From Baylisascaris procyonis (taxonomy: Eukaryota > Nematoda > Chromadorea > Rhabditida > Ascarididae): 64,000 nucleotides of DNA. Below the pieces are notes generated by a model that had not been told where the DNA came from, searched no databases, and was given only the letters and a program-made list of their open reading frames with translations. The stretch spans positions 6,223,001 to 6,287,000 of the forward strand of contig JAZARR010000059.1 of NCBI GenBank assembly GCA_037389465.1, written 5' to 3'. Shown in pieces: positions 1-13,167 of this stretch; position 1 is the first letter of the stretch, and every line of letters starts with the position of its first letter. The translations under genes and the position numbers were made by a program.

Positions 1-67
1 AGAATGACCATCTTGCATATAGTCACGTATATATTCGACTGCAGTTAGCGGGCATAATTTCTATTCA

Positions 68-69
<2 letters not shown>

Positions 70-125
<56 letters not shown>
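70..125. repeat. (AT)n microsatellite
   Basis: An uninterrupted AT dinucleotide tract of about 55 bases. Similar tracts recur at 12.6, 21.4 and 40.4 kb. Confidence 0.95.
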
Positions 126-130
<5 letters not shown>

Positions 131-2017
131 CAAGCTATTGCATCAATTATTCACAGTTCAGAATAATATGTCTATAAGTATCACAAACGTGTATGCTGTT
201 ATGAACATATAGGAAAATATGTAAGCATGCAAGTGCTAAATACAGAGTTGTTGACAGCAGCAAAAAAATGTTGAGGATATTACATAATTCTCTAAAAATT
301 GCTTCAAAATAGTGAACAGTCATATATCAGAAAAACTTAATCCCATGTCAACTTCAAAAAGCAAGTTTATATATACTTACGTCTAACTTAGAAAAATATT
401 GACATAATTCGTGCGAATGCTTAAAAAAACGAACATGACATCTAAAATCACTTCTCAAATCGCTATTCGAAGAGCTTCATTTAATGGAGAAGACGACTGG
501 AAAGAACTGGAATATTAGGAGAGATGCTTTCTTGAAGAAACGTTAAATGTAAGGCTCGGTTCTCCTATCCGGTCATCGGTTCCTTGTTGGACACCCCGAC
601 ACAACCTAACATTTTATTGCTCGAAAACTGCCCCACCCGACCCCACGAGCAACTCAACAGTACACCCAGCGAAACACATCCCAAGTCGAAGCGATGAATA
701 AACACAAACACTGCTCAGAGTGGGCAATGACATCTCTTATGTACCTTCTCATAGTGTCAAAGCGATACTTATAAGAGCAACACATAGTGCAATCTATTCA
801 ATGGGAATAGTCCAGCTGCTCTACCACCATGGTCGAATTACTCAACGATCAAAATCGTCACATAAAGCCACTAAAAATTAGAAAAAAAAACATTCTGCAC
901 CTTCTGTAGAATTGAAATGAAAAACTGAAAAAAAGTGTCATGGTTTGATGTTTTGAAATTGATAAAGGCTTACTTCTTCTTGATTTTTCTAAAAATTGGA
1001 AGACTGAAACAATGATATATGAGGCATTAAATTTTTGGCTGTAATTCATGAAATCCATCAAGCAGAGAACAGTTTTTCATTTTTCCCACTGTTTGGTGAT
1101 GTCCAAATTAAGTGTCGAACAATTCAAAAAGTAGTTCATTAGAAAAAAGATGATGTGAAATTTTTGCATGAAAAAAATAGCATATCTAAATCTCGGAATG
1201 CACATCTAAATCTTGCAAAAGAACCATTACGTAAGTGCTTATGAACATATGCGTTGAATGTTGAGTAATCTAAGCACATAGTTGCATTTATGCACCTCAG
1301 ATGCGCCACTGGAAATACAGAAGTGTCCGGGACTCATAGTTGGAATAGTTAGGTATTGAAGTATTCCGGATCGGTAAGGCCATATTAACCAGAGCAGTTT
1401 CAACAATAGTCCATCAAACTTAGGCAATATTTAGAAGACGGCTTAATTCCTCACGTCGAGTTTCGAGAAATTAAATATTCCCGATGATATCTCTGACCAT
1501 GGATGTATATGAACGAAAAATCTTAAACAAAAACTGCCGATGAGGAAGTTATATAAAGATGTACCCTAGGAGAGAACGCATACGCAAACGCTGTGCAAGC
1601 TTAACGATTATAGTGGTCGAAGATGCAATTTGCAAACACCTTTCAATTTGGAAAAAAAAAATACTGTTCATCAGCCAAATTTTTTTCAAATCGTCAACTG
1701 GTCATTTGCTAGAAATCATTTCTATGTAGCAAAATCCAAATCTGAGCGATAAAATTGCTGGCAGAGATCTTTTTAGTGGCACACAAATAATCAATCAGAA
1801 TTTCGTCATGGGCGATTTCTCAAAAAGGTTTCCCACTCTCCAGGTGCTAGCTTACTTTTTCATTGCGTCGCGCTCTATGAAAATCCGGGAATTTACTGTT
1901 ATTTCCTCACGGTCTTTGAGTAACTGAGACTGAAAGGAGAGAGGAAGCTGCCCGCATGTGATATAGATGCCTCTTAATATAACTATAAGAACAACAAAAA
2001 ATGCTCCCTTCTTCATC
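126..2017. other. AT-rich intergenic sequence, no gene seen
   Basis: Both strands were read. Only short reading frames with low-complexity or lysine/phenylalanine-rich products are present, with no convincing splice-bounded coding segment and no recognisable protein motif. Confidence 0.5.
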
Positions 2018-2043
2018 AAAAAAAAAAAAAAATAAAAAAAAAA

Positions 2044-2092
<49 letters not shown>

Positions 2093-2114
2093 TAAAATAA
2101 AATAAAATAAAATA
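2018..2114. repeat. Compound A-rich simple repeat
   Basis: A poly(A) run is followed by about 15 copies of a 3-base TAA-type unit and then several copies of a 5-base AAAAT-type unit. The complementary strand reads as a polytyrosine/polyphenylalanine frame, which is an artefact of the repeat. Confidence 0.9.
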
Positions 2115-4978
2115 CAAGTTAATTTAGCCATATCTCAGCTATGGCATGCTCACATTAAAAGTAAAAAAAAATGAATGCGCCGAGCAAAGTGAACACGTTG
2201 CATTGATGAAACGAGCAAGCAACCAGCTTCACAACATATAACTATGCCAAATCCCATAAATATGGATGACGCCAAAAATTCGATTAGATCTCCAAGCGTT
2301 GCCTATTTCTCTCGTCTCGTCAACATGCAAAAATTCCAGTCCCTTTATTGAATAGGCGTCTCAAATGCAAGTATGTGGTCAAAACGCTTGTCGTTCTCTA
2401 TGCGGAAGCTGATCACGACAATGCGCTCTACTGGCTAGTAAATTACGCTCTAACTGCAGCACCCTCACTGATCATATGGGATTGTTTCTTAAGCGATGAC
2501 GTTGAGCCCTCTTATACGTATCAACTCTGAACACTTCAACGCTATCGATTTTCAATATCAACTTTCTTTTTCTTCTAGCTCACTTCGACAGGCATTAGGT
2601 TATGTAGAGCGCATTCTAGTCAGTGTTACTGCAATTTGGGAGAGAAAATATTGGACATCTTACGTAAAGTGTTCGCCATTCCACTTTCCAACTTATTCTA
2701 GTTCATTTGAAATGTGTAGTACTGATATCTTCCGCTTCATGTGCTTGCATCTACGCAAATCTCATATCCAATGCATTTACTTAACGACTGTCTAATATTT
2801 CCTTTCCTTTCCTCGACGCATTGTGCGTTCTTTGCACCTTGCTCGAATCCGCAATCGCATTCTACGGACATTAAAATAGCTTGATCGCAAGCAAGCGCTA
2901 ATAATAGCTACTTACTGCTATGATGGATAAGATGGTTTTAACGACGCGATCACAGAAAATTGAAAACTTTTGACTCGTAAGTCTTTCATGTCAAGTAATA
3001 ATCCATGGCTAATAAAAGTGTCGAAAAGATGAGGTGGGAGTTGTTTTGAGATTTCTAAAACACGAATGAGAATGGATGGGTGTTGATCCAACGGGATATG
3101 ACTGGAGCCCAAAGTGCCATAAATTTGCCATTCTTTATGTCGCACTGAAAAGACTCCAATAAATTTGCTCACGTAGCAGAAAATCTAACGTGCAATTGCT
3201 GCAGAGAGCGCAATTCGAATGAATTATTCAAACTGCCTCATTGTTTCGGCAAATTTTGCGGCATATTTCTGTTGAGTTGGAAATTTTCTTCCAATAAGAA
3301 AAATAGTGGCGTCAGCTTCACCTCCATTTACGATGTTCGAAAATAATATGAGCCGCACCTCATCCAAACTTCCTTCCTTTTACCTTCCCCTCTCCCCTCT
3401 CTCCCTTCCTCCCTGCTTTCGATGCCAAACGAAAAGAATTACGTCCCGAAACATATCGACGAAGGTAAGGTTTGTTAAGCTATCTGCTTCAGGTTTCACT
3501 ACGCACTGAAAAGGCTTGCATTAACAACACAAACTAAAATAAAGCACTCAATGAAGTAAACGTCTTCAATATCAAACTTTACGAGCTGCTGCTGCTTTCT
3601 TATCAACAGTACTACGAGAAATTCTACTCCGATCATATTTAAGCATAGCCTCTCTGTTCCTTCTCAGTTTTTTAAAGAAATTTCATAGCGAGCTGTTTTT
3701 GTTTGAAATTTGCGACTCGCTCTTATGTTCTGAAAATTTCAGCCTCTAATTGCCAACCTACCAGAGATCATATTTCCCACTGTGAAAGCCAAGATTGAGC
3801 GGTCACACTGCTGATGTTTATTCAGTCAGATATTGATTGAGGAAACCGATAAGTTAAGAAAGTGCATAGAAGAATTTTGCACTTTTCGGTGAATTTTACC
3901 AAGTTTTATGAAATTTGCAACTGCGTCCAGTGGTTTTCAGAAGATCCGAAAAATTGCAGCCAAAGCGGATAGCAATTTTGATAGAGTAAAACTATTCGGA
4001 AACAACTTCCGGCACAATCAAGGTTTGAGGGCACTTTGAACAACAGAAATGCGGAGCAAGTGGGAGAACATGAGAAAGAGACTTTTTTTTTTTTTAATGA
4101 ACCCATGACATATTGCCACTCGTGAAAATAAAAGCATAAACCAAAAAATTGGAAATAATTTTTTAAAAAAGCTTCCTTTACGTCACAGTTACTGCAAAAG
4201 GCTATGTCACAAGGGGTGAAAAATGTTTTATAAATGTGGATTCTGAGTGAAAGAATAATGAAAAAACTATTAAAATAATTTCCAAACAATCGTCAAACAT
4301 TAGCATCATTGGTGAAACATCATACTGACAGATCGTAGCGTAGATTTTGAAAAATTATCATAAATTTATTTTCTGCAGCAAATGGGAATCCCAAACGGGT
4401 TGGAATAAGATCGAACGGTGGAATGATACAAGTTGCCAACAGGTCGTTTGTGTGTATGAAGCCGGTTACATAATAACAACGATGGTAATTTGATCCTGAC
4501 AACACGTTGAACTCAACAGGCGCTTACATAATGTAGTAAACAAAATACTGATGAGATGAGCCTTCATATGTATATAATATGTATTTGTATATATGTGTAC
4601 ACTTTTCAGTGGACGCTATGAACATCGAAGTGTACTTAAAGAGTAAATTTACTGTTTCAAATAGCGGCATTTCTTGCTAATACACTAAAGGATGCAGTAA
4701 AGCGGCAAAACTGCAATGTCTAAACTCAAGTCTGTTCCATTTTCTATGATTATCCGTCCAATTTATGCGAGCTCCTTTAGAAAGATACAACTGCTATCAA
4801 CAATGCCAATAAATGCGATAATGAAAAAAGAATCACATTCAAATGCTATACATTAACCAGCCACTTTTATAATTTTAAATATCGCTAAGAAACGCCTCAT
4901 TAATGTGGAGAAATCCTCCTCAAAAAAAACTGAACTATTGCTGATTTTCATAGCAATCTTTCTATCTGCCGAATGATA
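2115..4978. other. Intergenic sequence, no gene seen
   Basis: AT-rich DNA with scattered polypyrimidine stretches, for example near 3365-3420. The longest reading frames (about 100-127 codons) have no recognisable motif and no matching splice-bounded neighbours. Confidence 0.45.
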
Positions 4979-6250
4979 TTAAATGTTAATAGCGAAATAA
5001 TGTGCCGAAATTTTCTTACTGCTATTTTTTGGGATATACAAATTTTTTAGAGTGAATGCGCAGTTTTTCAGGAAGCTAATGATCCGAACGAAATTTTGTC
5101 TGACAACCTCATATCGCTGACAACAGATAGCATCATAACAGACTTCCCAGCTGGTAGTTGAGAACACCAGACAGACGCCTAACGATGCGTCCACAGATGG
5201 CATTTTGTTGGACGAATGTTGCAGGAAGATGAATGAAACTCCTGGAGGCCTCCAAATAAATTCACCAGCTACCTGACATCCCGCAAGGGGATCACTTTCT
5301 GGACAACCAAAGACCTTGGTATATCTGATATTTGCGATTAGGAGTACTGAGTGTTGATTTGGATCAGGTGTTTCTTCGTAGTGTTGAGCGAGATGCAATT
5401 TAATAGCAGGAGCAGGGAGGGGATTGTAGGTAGGAAAACACTGGCGGAGACAGAGGCGACGAAGGGAGAGGGAAGAGGTTGGTTCTCTGGGTTGGCACAG
5501 AGTTTGATAGTAACAAAAATGAAAACAGGATGTGTTCATTGCTGCAATGGTAGCTACTGGAAACGGTCAAAGACATATCGTTTCTGATCATTATTATGGC
5601 AACTAAAGAACGACATTGCACTGTAAGTTATTAGATTGCAAGTTGAGATCCCAGAGTGAAACGAAATGGGAAATACGATCTAAAATATTCAGCGATGGGA
5701 AATGGCTTCGTCTCGGGGGATGGGATGAAAGGTTCTATTGTTAGAATTCCTTTTTGGATGTTGACGCTTGGCCAATGTATAGTCCAACCCTCTTGATGAG
5801 TGCCTATAATGCCTGCTATTACTTTAAAAAATATCATATCCATTTTTCCTATCCATTTGAAGAATCCATCGTCAGATGTCGTTGCATTTTGTACCCGAAC
5901 CTTGTGGGAAAAAACAAAGAAGATACAGATTTGAGTTGCAGCACATTCGAAAGCAGCACGTGGCGATCGACGAGAAAGCAAACGAAGTTGGGATTTTTAG
6001 CAGCCGATTGAATGTGTGTGCAGCGTGTGCTGCATACACCGCCCATCGAATCGCACTGTGTTCAAACGCGATACGCGCCGCTTCAAACTGTTCCAAACGC
6101 CCGTCAAAGCATCACCTCATGGACAACGAAGTCAAGTCGGCATCATTATACTGGAATCATAACTAGTGACGGCGATCAATCGTTTGTTGAGGATCGTGGA
6201 GAGTCGGTGGGGTTTGCTTCGCTGTTTTTGGACGGATTTTTAAAGTGAAT
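4979..6250 (-). other. GC-richer block with long ORFs, probably repeat-derived
   Basis: This block stands out from its AT-rich surroundings. On the minus strand it holds an open frame of 186 codons (5539 to 4979) and another of 116 codons (5981 to 5631); the plus strand is also open from 5876 to 6166. Neither minus-strand product has a signal peptide, a membrane domain or a motif I recognise. The 186-residue product contains several cysteines and a proline-rich N-terminal third. Frames open on both strands at once, in an isolated block of different composition, fit a dispersed repeat or a decayed transposon better than a host gene. I could not find target-site duplications or terminal repeats by eye. 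Confidence 0.35.
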
Positions 6251-9200
6251 AATGGTGCCTTCACCCTTTCAATCCACACATGCGACATCATACGGCTACT
6301 ATCAGAGTGGATTTAGCTCATGCAAGGGAAACTATTCTCAAACATACAATTAAAATATCATTAATACTCCAGATTTACCTTTGCGTTTCATGAGGACGCT
6401 GCTACTGGTCTTCGCTAACCTCTGTGTCTTTTCTTCGTCACAGTCTTATATTAAGCACTATTCCAAATGTGCTTAGAAAACTGCACTTACTTTTCCGCTA
6501 TCTGCAAACCCCTCATTAAACCGCATCTTTAGTTACCTCCCTATCCATCATCATTTTGCAATCTTCTCGGAACTATTTCGAGAAAATCAATTTTGAGTCA
6601 TCATAGCTTCTCCAATATCATCAGCGACAGTCGTAATATTTTCCTCAAAAGGAAATTCAACACTCAAGCAGCTCGTCGCATCAAAGGAATATGGCTCTTA
6701 ATGACGGCTGCTAATTAGATCTGACTTATGTTGGAAATATCCCCGTCATAACGCAGACAGATTTCTCTGGAAGCATCCCATCCGAAACTTTTGCTGATGG
6801 GTCTCATGGAATGATAACGCTATTTCAGCCCAGTTAAAGGTGACAAAGTTATAAGATGAAATTTTTTGCCCAACTTTCTCCTTATTTCATACCCTGCTGA
6901 GTGGTATCCCTTTAATGTATGAATGGTAAGACGAAAAAAATTTATAGCGTTTTTTCAAAGATGAGAATCCTTAATGAAGAGAATTAAAACGCGTGAATAC
7001 TATGCATGATTAGATTCCGTGCAACTTCGAGTAAAATAAAGGCCGACTAATAATTATTCAGTTTTATGAAAGATAGGATATTGGGAGAGGGTTTGCTTGA
7101 TAACATAGAGGAGTAGTAAATTATGTTTTTGAAGCTAGAAAACGTGTCATATTTTCGAGTTTTATGGCACAGACAATGGTTCATCGAAGGAAGGAAATGA
7201 GAAGGAAAGGGTTTGCACCTAAAGGGATTAGTCAGAATGCTTAACGCTTCATATGCTCAAATCTCGCCTTCATACTAACGTATTTCAACATTAAAACTAT
7301 ATGCTAACTAGACAAAAAGTCGGATATTCGCGTGAAATCCAAAGTCAATACCAAAGAAAAACATGAAACACGTTTTCAGCAGCTAAATGCAGCATCCATG
7401 CAAGTTTTCACTCGGAATATTAGAAAGAAATCATTTAAAGAATGAAAGCAAATATAATTTTTGCATTTGCAAACAAAATATTTTTTATGCATCCGATGTT
7501 GTTTGTTTTGCTACACGATGTTGTTGTTGTTTCTTTGTTTTGTTTTTACTATACGCCTCATATGTTTGAAAGCTTCGCACCGCATTGTTAAATATTCATT
7601 TTACAATAAGTGAGACCTTAGAAAGAATCGACATCGGCTGGCATACTCTTGAATAGTGCTTCGACGACTACTTAAAAATTCAAAAATCTCACGCGATCGC
7701 ATTCTAATGCTTCTTGAAGTGAAACTGCGCGATGCTTTTTAACAGCAAAGAGCTCTAGGAAGTCATCATGGGCTCCATTAGAAGACCCACCAGTTACACG
7801 ATCCCGCATTCTTTGCAGAGTCCTTCTATCGAGATGATATTTACTGAGAAGAAGGAAAGTAAGGAATGCAACAAACTTATAGCAAGAGTCTCATGTGTTA
7901 ACTTGAAGTGGGTGCTTTGCGTCCGTTGCCGTTCATATGGTATGCACCAAAGAAAAATAACTGAACAAAACTAAGGCTCCTCAAATTTCAATGGTCTATA
8001 TTGGCTCAAGAAAAACAAATTTCAAACATAATAAATCTTTCCGATAGCTGGAAGACCCTTCTCTTATAGTGCAAGAGATTTTCTTCATAATGCTGCTTAG
8101 TGCTTACTGTGAAGGAAAGCGAAGAGGGAATGTAACAAGCACTCATTCGTGACGGAGAAATTGAAAAATTTTTCCACGCAAATTTCTAAAACTTTGAAAA
8201 AGTTTTTGTGGATAGAAAATTAGCAGATATCATGAATGAAAAAAAAAATATCATGAATGAATGAGTGATTCATGAATCCATTTCGAAAAAACACAAACAA
8301 ACAAAAATGATTTCCGTTTATAAAAAGAAATTGAGGGCAGCCGTCAGGTTGCATCACACAACGGTGAGCACACTGCGTGACATGAAAAGCTTAAGAAAGA
8401 AGGCTGCGAAGGGTGCCCTCAAGCCTGCTACTTAAGATGCAATCACTTCAACTAAAAAGCCAAATGATAGCAAAGTGAAAGCAATCCTCTATAGATGTTT
8501 AATAAAATACCTTGGGGGGTTCAACTGTGGAAATCAAAATGCCCTAATTCTGTCACATAGTGCTGAAATTACGACTTTAGTTTCAAATAGAAATGGAAAA
8601 TTTGAATTATATATGGGCATCATTCTTAGCACTCCTCGGAAAATTACTTTTAGCTAATAATTGCGACTCATTGCGTTGCACAGAAAAAATAAAAATAAAA
8701 GCCGCACGTTTACGAATGTCTTTTTGACATTCATAAAATCTCAAAAATATTCACAATCTGTTTTCGACGTCTGATTGTCAATTAATTCTCTTATAAAATT
8801 CAACACTTAGGGTTGACTTCCTCCTGAACGTGTGGAATTGCACACATGCGAAACAAACAATTATATGTCGAAGGCTGTACAACAGGGCTATACAATAAAA
8901 GAAGTGATACATTTTTAAACGCATCAGCTCTTCCTCAATTGAATGAGCCCATAACCAGTCAAATATTCTATAAGAAAAGCCATTTTCATGTGCGACATCC
9001 AAATGTCGCATCAGAATTAATTCATAGCTTGAAAGCGGAGATAGGCGGAGGGGGGAGGGGTTATTTTCCTCTTTCCTTGCCAGTGACAACGGTTGTAAGT
9101 AAAGGACGCAACGATTGGAACTGTAACGTACGCCCTGGCTGAGTTCACTATGATTTATGCACGTTACGGGCTCAAATATTGTCAGTTATGCATTTTTGAC

Positions 9201-10544
9201 AATTTCTGCATAAGTGAATCGATTTGAAATTTTAGTAATACATTCCCATCAATCATAGATTTAAAAGTGGTTTTAAAGCCGAACGAAACGCAGTGAAGTT
9301 TTTTCGAGAAGACTGTGTGCATTAGTGAATGATTGCCGTTCTTCGCCAATCGAAAGTGCGCTCTCAAAGATTGCAGCTAAGAAGAGATTAGTGAGAAAAT
9401 CTACGTGGTGAATTCTCTAAGGAATACTCTAAAGGTGAAATCCCGATCTACTTCAATATTCGATAGATACCTTTTTTTGGTTTCTTAAACGATACAATGA
9501 ACCTTTCGAATATCGTTTCGACGAGTGATTTTATGATCGGCACAACATGAAAAAGAATTGAAATTCGAAAAACAATTGATCGATACTCTTTTGCACTTTT
9601 TAAAGAATCGATGGCGAAAAATAACTGAAACAAAAAACAGTTGGATGCTTTAAAAATTTCATCCATTAACAAATAGTCAAGCCCTCCTTATTGCACAAAG
9701 GATAAATTTTAATGATAGAAAGATTAGAAAAAAAAACCCATAACTTGTATTAAATAGTGAATGACAATTTCTCAGGAAGAGAGATGGAGAGAGATAGACA
9801 GAGGAAAAAAATCAAATTGCCTGACACTTTAGAGCGGATGGGAAAGCTGTCAGATAGCGTGCAAAATATAACCACGCTGCAATTCTACCTATATGAAATG
9901 GGCAGAAATGCTGGAAAAAATTTGATAATGCGCAGCTCAGATAAGCACTGATATAACATTTTGTCATTGCTAACAATGGCCAATGATTGATCTTTGCTGC
10001 AGTGTCGATGGAAGGATTTGTTCGGATGCCAAAAAATTCTGCATATTTGCAAGCATAGTTAAATCCGGCTCCAATTGCAGGTGGATTGGAAACGGCTACC
10101 TGAGCAAGACTTGAAACAGACCGCGCTTATACACCATAAAAATCGTTACAGACAACAACTGAAAAAAAAAGCATACAGAAGATAAAAATACGCGCAATAA
10201 AAATATAAATATGTATCCTCGTCAAAAAAAAGCAAAATACCTAGCGCCTCTTCCGCAAGTATTGGATACTATACCATCCAAAAGTGCTTCAAAGTTAAGT
10301 GCAATAACCTGAAATTTAGTTTGCGCATAATACATATGTTTAGAATTTCATTGCCGAGGGTATTCTAAGGCAGATTCACACTAAAAAACAATTCCGTAGC
10401 CAGCCTTTGAAAATGTGAGCTTATAATAAATAGACGAAAAAAAGCAGAAACTCGAACATACTATACGGGAAATTGATTCTCCTTTGAATATCGTAATGCA
10501 AATGGAACGGACTATGAGTTCGAGGTAAATCATACTGCAATTTG

Positions 10545-10577
<33 letters not shown>

Positions 10578-12486
10578 AGAAAAAATGCAATAGCGATATT
10601 TCTTCTTCGAAGGAACATACATTTACTTCCAATCACTTCACAAAACGTTGTGTTTCCATTAGTGTTAATTCGAAAACATTGATGTAAAAAATTTTCTTTA
10701 ATTTCTATAATGCAACGCTAAAATCAAAGAATGAAATTAGATCCATAGACCGCTACATCACCCGCTTGCCGTTCGCCAAAACAGCCGAAAGAAATGCCCG
10801 CAGCCGCGCCCTGCGGCAATCAAATCGCATTCGGATGCACGGTCTTGCTCATTGCTTGGTGGTGGTATTAAAAACGTAACCAGTTTGTAAACCCAATGCT
10901 TTAACTCATTCAAAGCTTTATAAATCACACTCCATTTAATTCAGCCTATGCTTTTAATAGCAATGTTGTGGGATTTTGAGTAGCACACTGGCAGTAACGT
11001 TCACTGTTGTACATCCCACAAAGCAGCTCCAGATATATCAGAACTTTTATATGAACTTCTCCAGGGCGTTCCTAACTCTTGGTATTTGTAATCGTTATAT
11101 ACAAAAAAATGCAAGAAATGGGGCGCAAATGCACGTTGATGTTAATCGACTAGATCTGTTGATTGCTATGTTGGGTTCGCGAAAACATATAAAAAAGAAA
11201 CTAAATTATGACAGCTCTCGAAAATACCGCAGCCATCGAGTGATTCACCAAGCCAGTCTCATCCTGATCGCCAATTGCGACCGTTTCTGGCGTGTGAGGG
11301 ACCTCACCGAGGTAACGAGTTCGTTTATTATGACCAACAACAGCCACGCGACTATTAGAAACACACACGGTTAATGAAGCAAGATCGCAGACTATTTATA
11401 TCTCCGGCTACGACCCCTGAGGCAAATCATAATTCACATGGGGGGAGATCAACATCAAGATCAACACAGGCATGAACAAAACAACTTGCTAATCAAAACG
11501 AGGATGACTAAAATCACAAGGACTCATTTGATCACTATAGATCACGCCTTAACATAAACTGCTTCGCAATTTATTGCTCACGTTGTTGAATGATTCGCTT
11601 GCCCACGGGATTCGATGCAAGCTGCCCTAAAGCGTTAACGACATATTTTTGAACGATAGCGTGCCCACTCGAGTGGACTTGCGAATCTAAGAACCGTAGG
11701 ACAGCTAACGTCTTACCCTACGATATTTCTTTATTAAGTCTGGCACTTAATGTTATACCCATTATTCTGCTACCCAAGGGCGGATGGACTGAACATCACG
11801 CCTTTATTGCGTTTGCATCAAGCTAGAAACAAGAAAAAATCCTTCAATTTCTTTGGAAATTTTCTAAAGTGGGATTTTGGATGAATATCCTATTTTTTAT
11901 TGTAAATTGCCAAAGACTGACGTTGACGACCATCACTCAGTTTAAAATGGACATGAAAGCGGCATTCAAGAAGAAACTATTCAGTCGTTTAAACTCATGA
12001 AAGATAGGGATAAATAAATTTTCCACCGATGCTAAGCTTATATCACCTCTCAGCGACAAGCTAAAAACGATGCTGGAAGAACTTCAGAACATAAACAAAT
12101 TGCAATAGATTCAAAGCGGAGGACAGTATGCGGCTTTATACCTGCAAAATATATTCAAAAAGCCACGCTAATGATAACGAGACAGTTTCGAGAGTACGCT
12201 TACTGTACTCATATGCCCATGTATGCGTGTCTAATCATCATGTTTCATCTTCATAGGAAATGTATGATCGCCGAATGCAATCAGAAAATCACGGCAGCGA
12301 CACTAACTCCAAAGAAAGATCGGTAATATTTACCGCCATGCCCCGAAATTACAATCTGTATATTTGAATTAAGCACGATGAGTGAGATGGCTTGAAGTAT
12401 TTAGTTTATCCTCCTTAGGCTACAGAACTTCACAGTTGTAACCGAAACTTCATACATCCGATGCGACAGTCGCCGTTTTCGCTTGT
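6251..12486. other. Intergenic sequence, no supported gene
   Basis: No splice-bounded coding segment was recognised. A 132-codon plus-strand frame (10976-11374) begins at TTG and shows no motif. Poly(A)/poly(T) runs occur near 10545 and elsewhere. A purine-rich tract lies near 9045-9060. Confidence 0.4.
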
Positions 12487-13110
<624 letters not shown>

Positions 13111-13119
13111 CCTAATATA

Positions 13120-13160
<41 letters not shown>

Positions 13161-13167
13161 ATATGTG

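Noticed and set aside
1907..2131. Minus-strand frame rich in Tyr and Phe
   Set aside because: It is translation of the A-rich simple repeat at 2018-2114.
10976..11374. 132-codon plus-strand frame
   Set aside because: TTG start, no motif, no splice-bounded neighbours; most likely chance.
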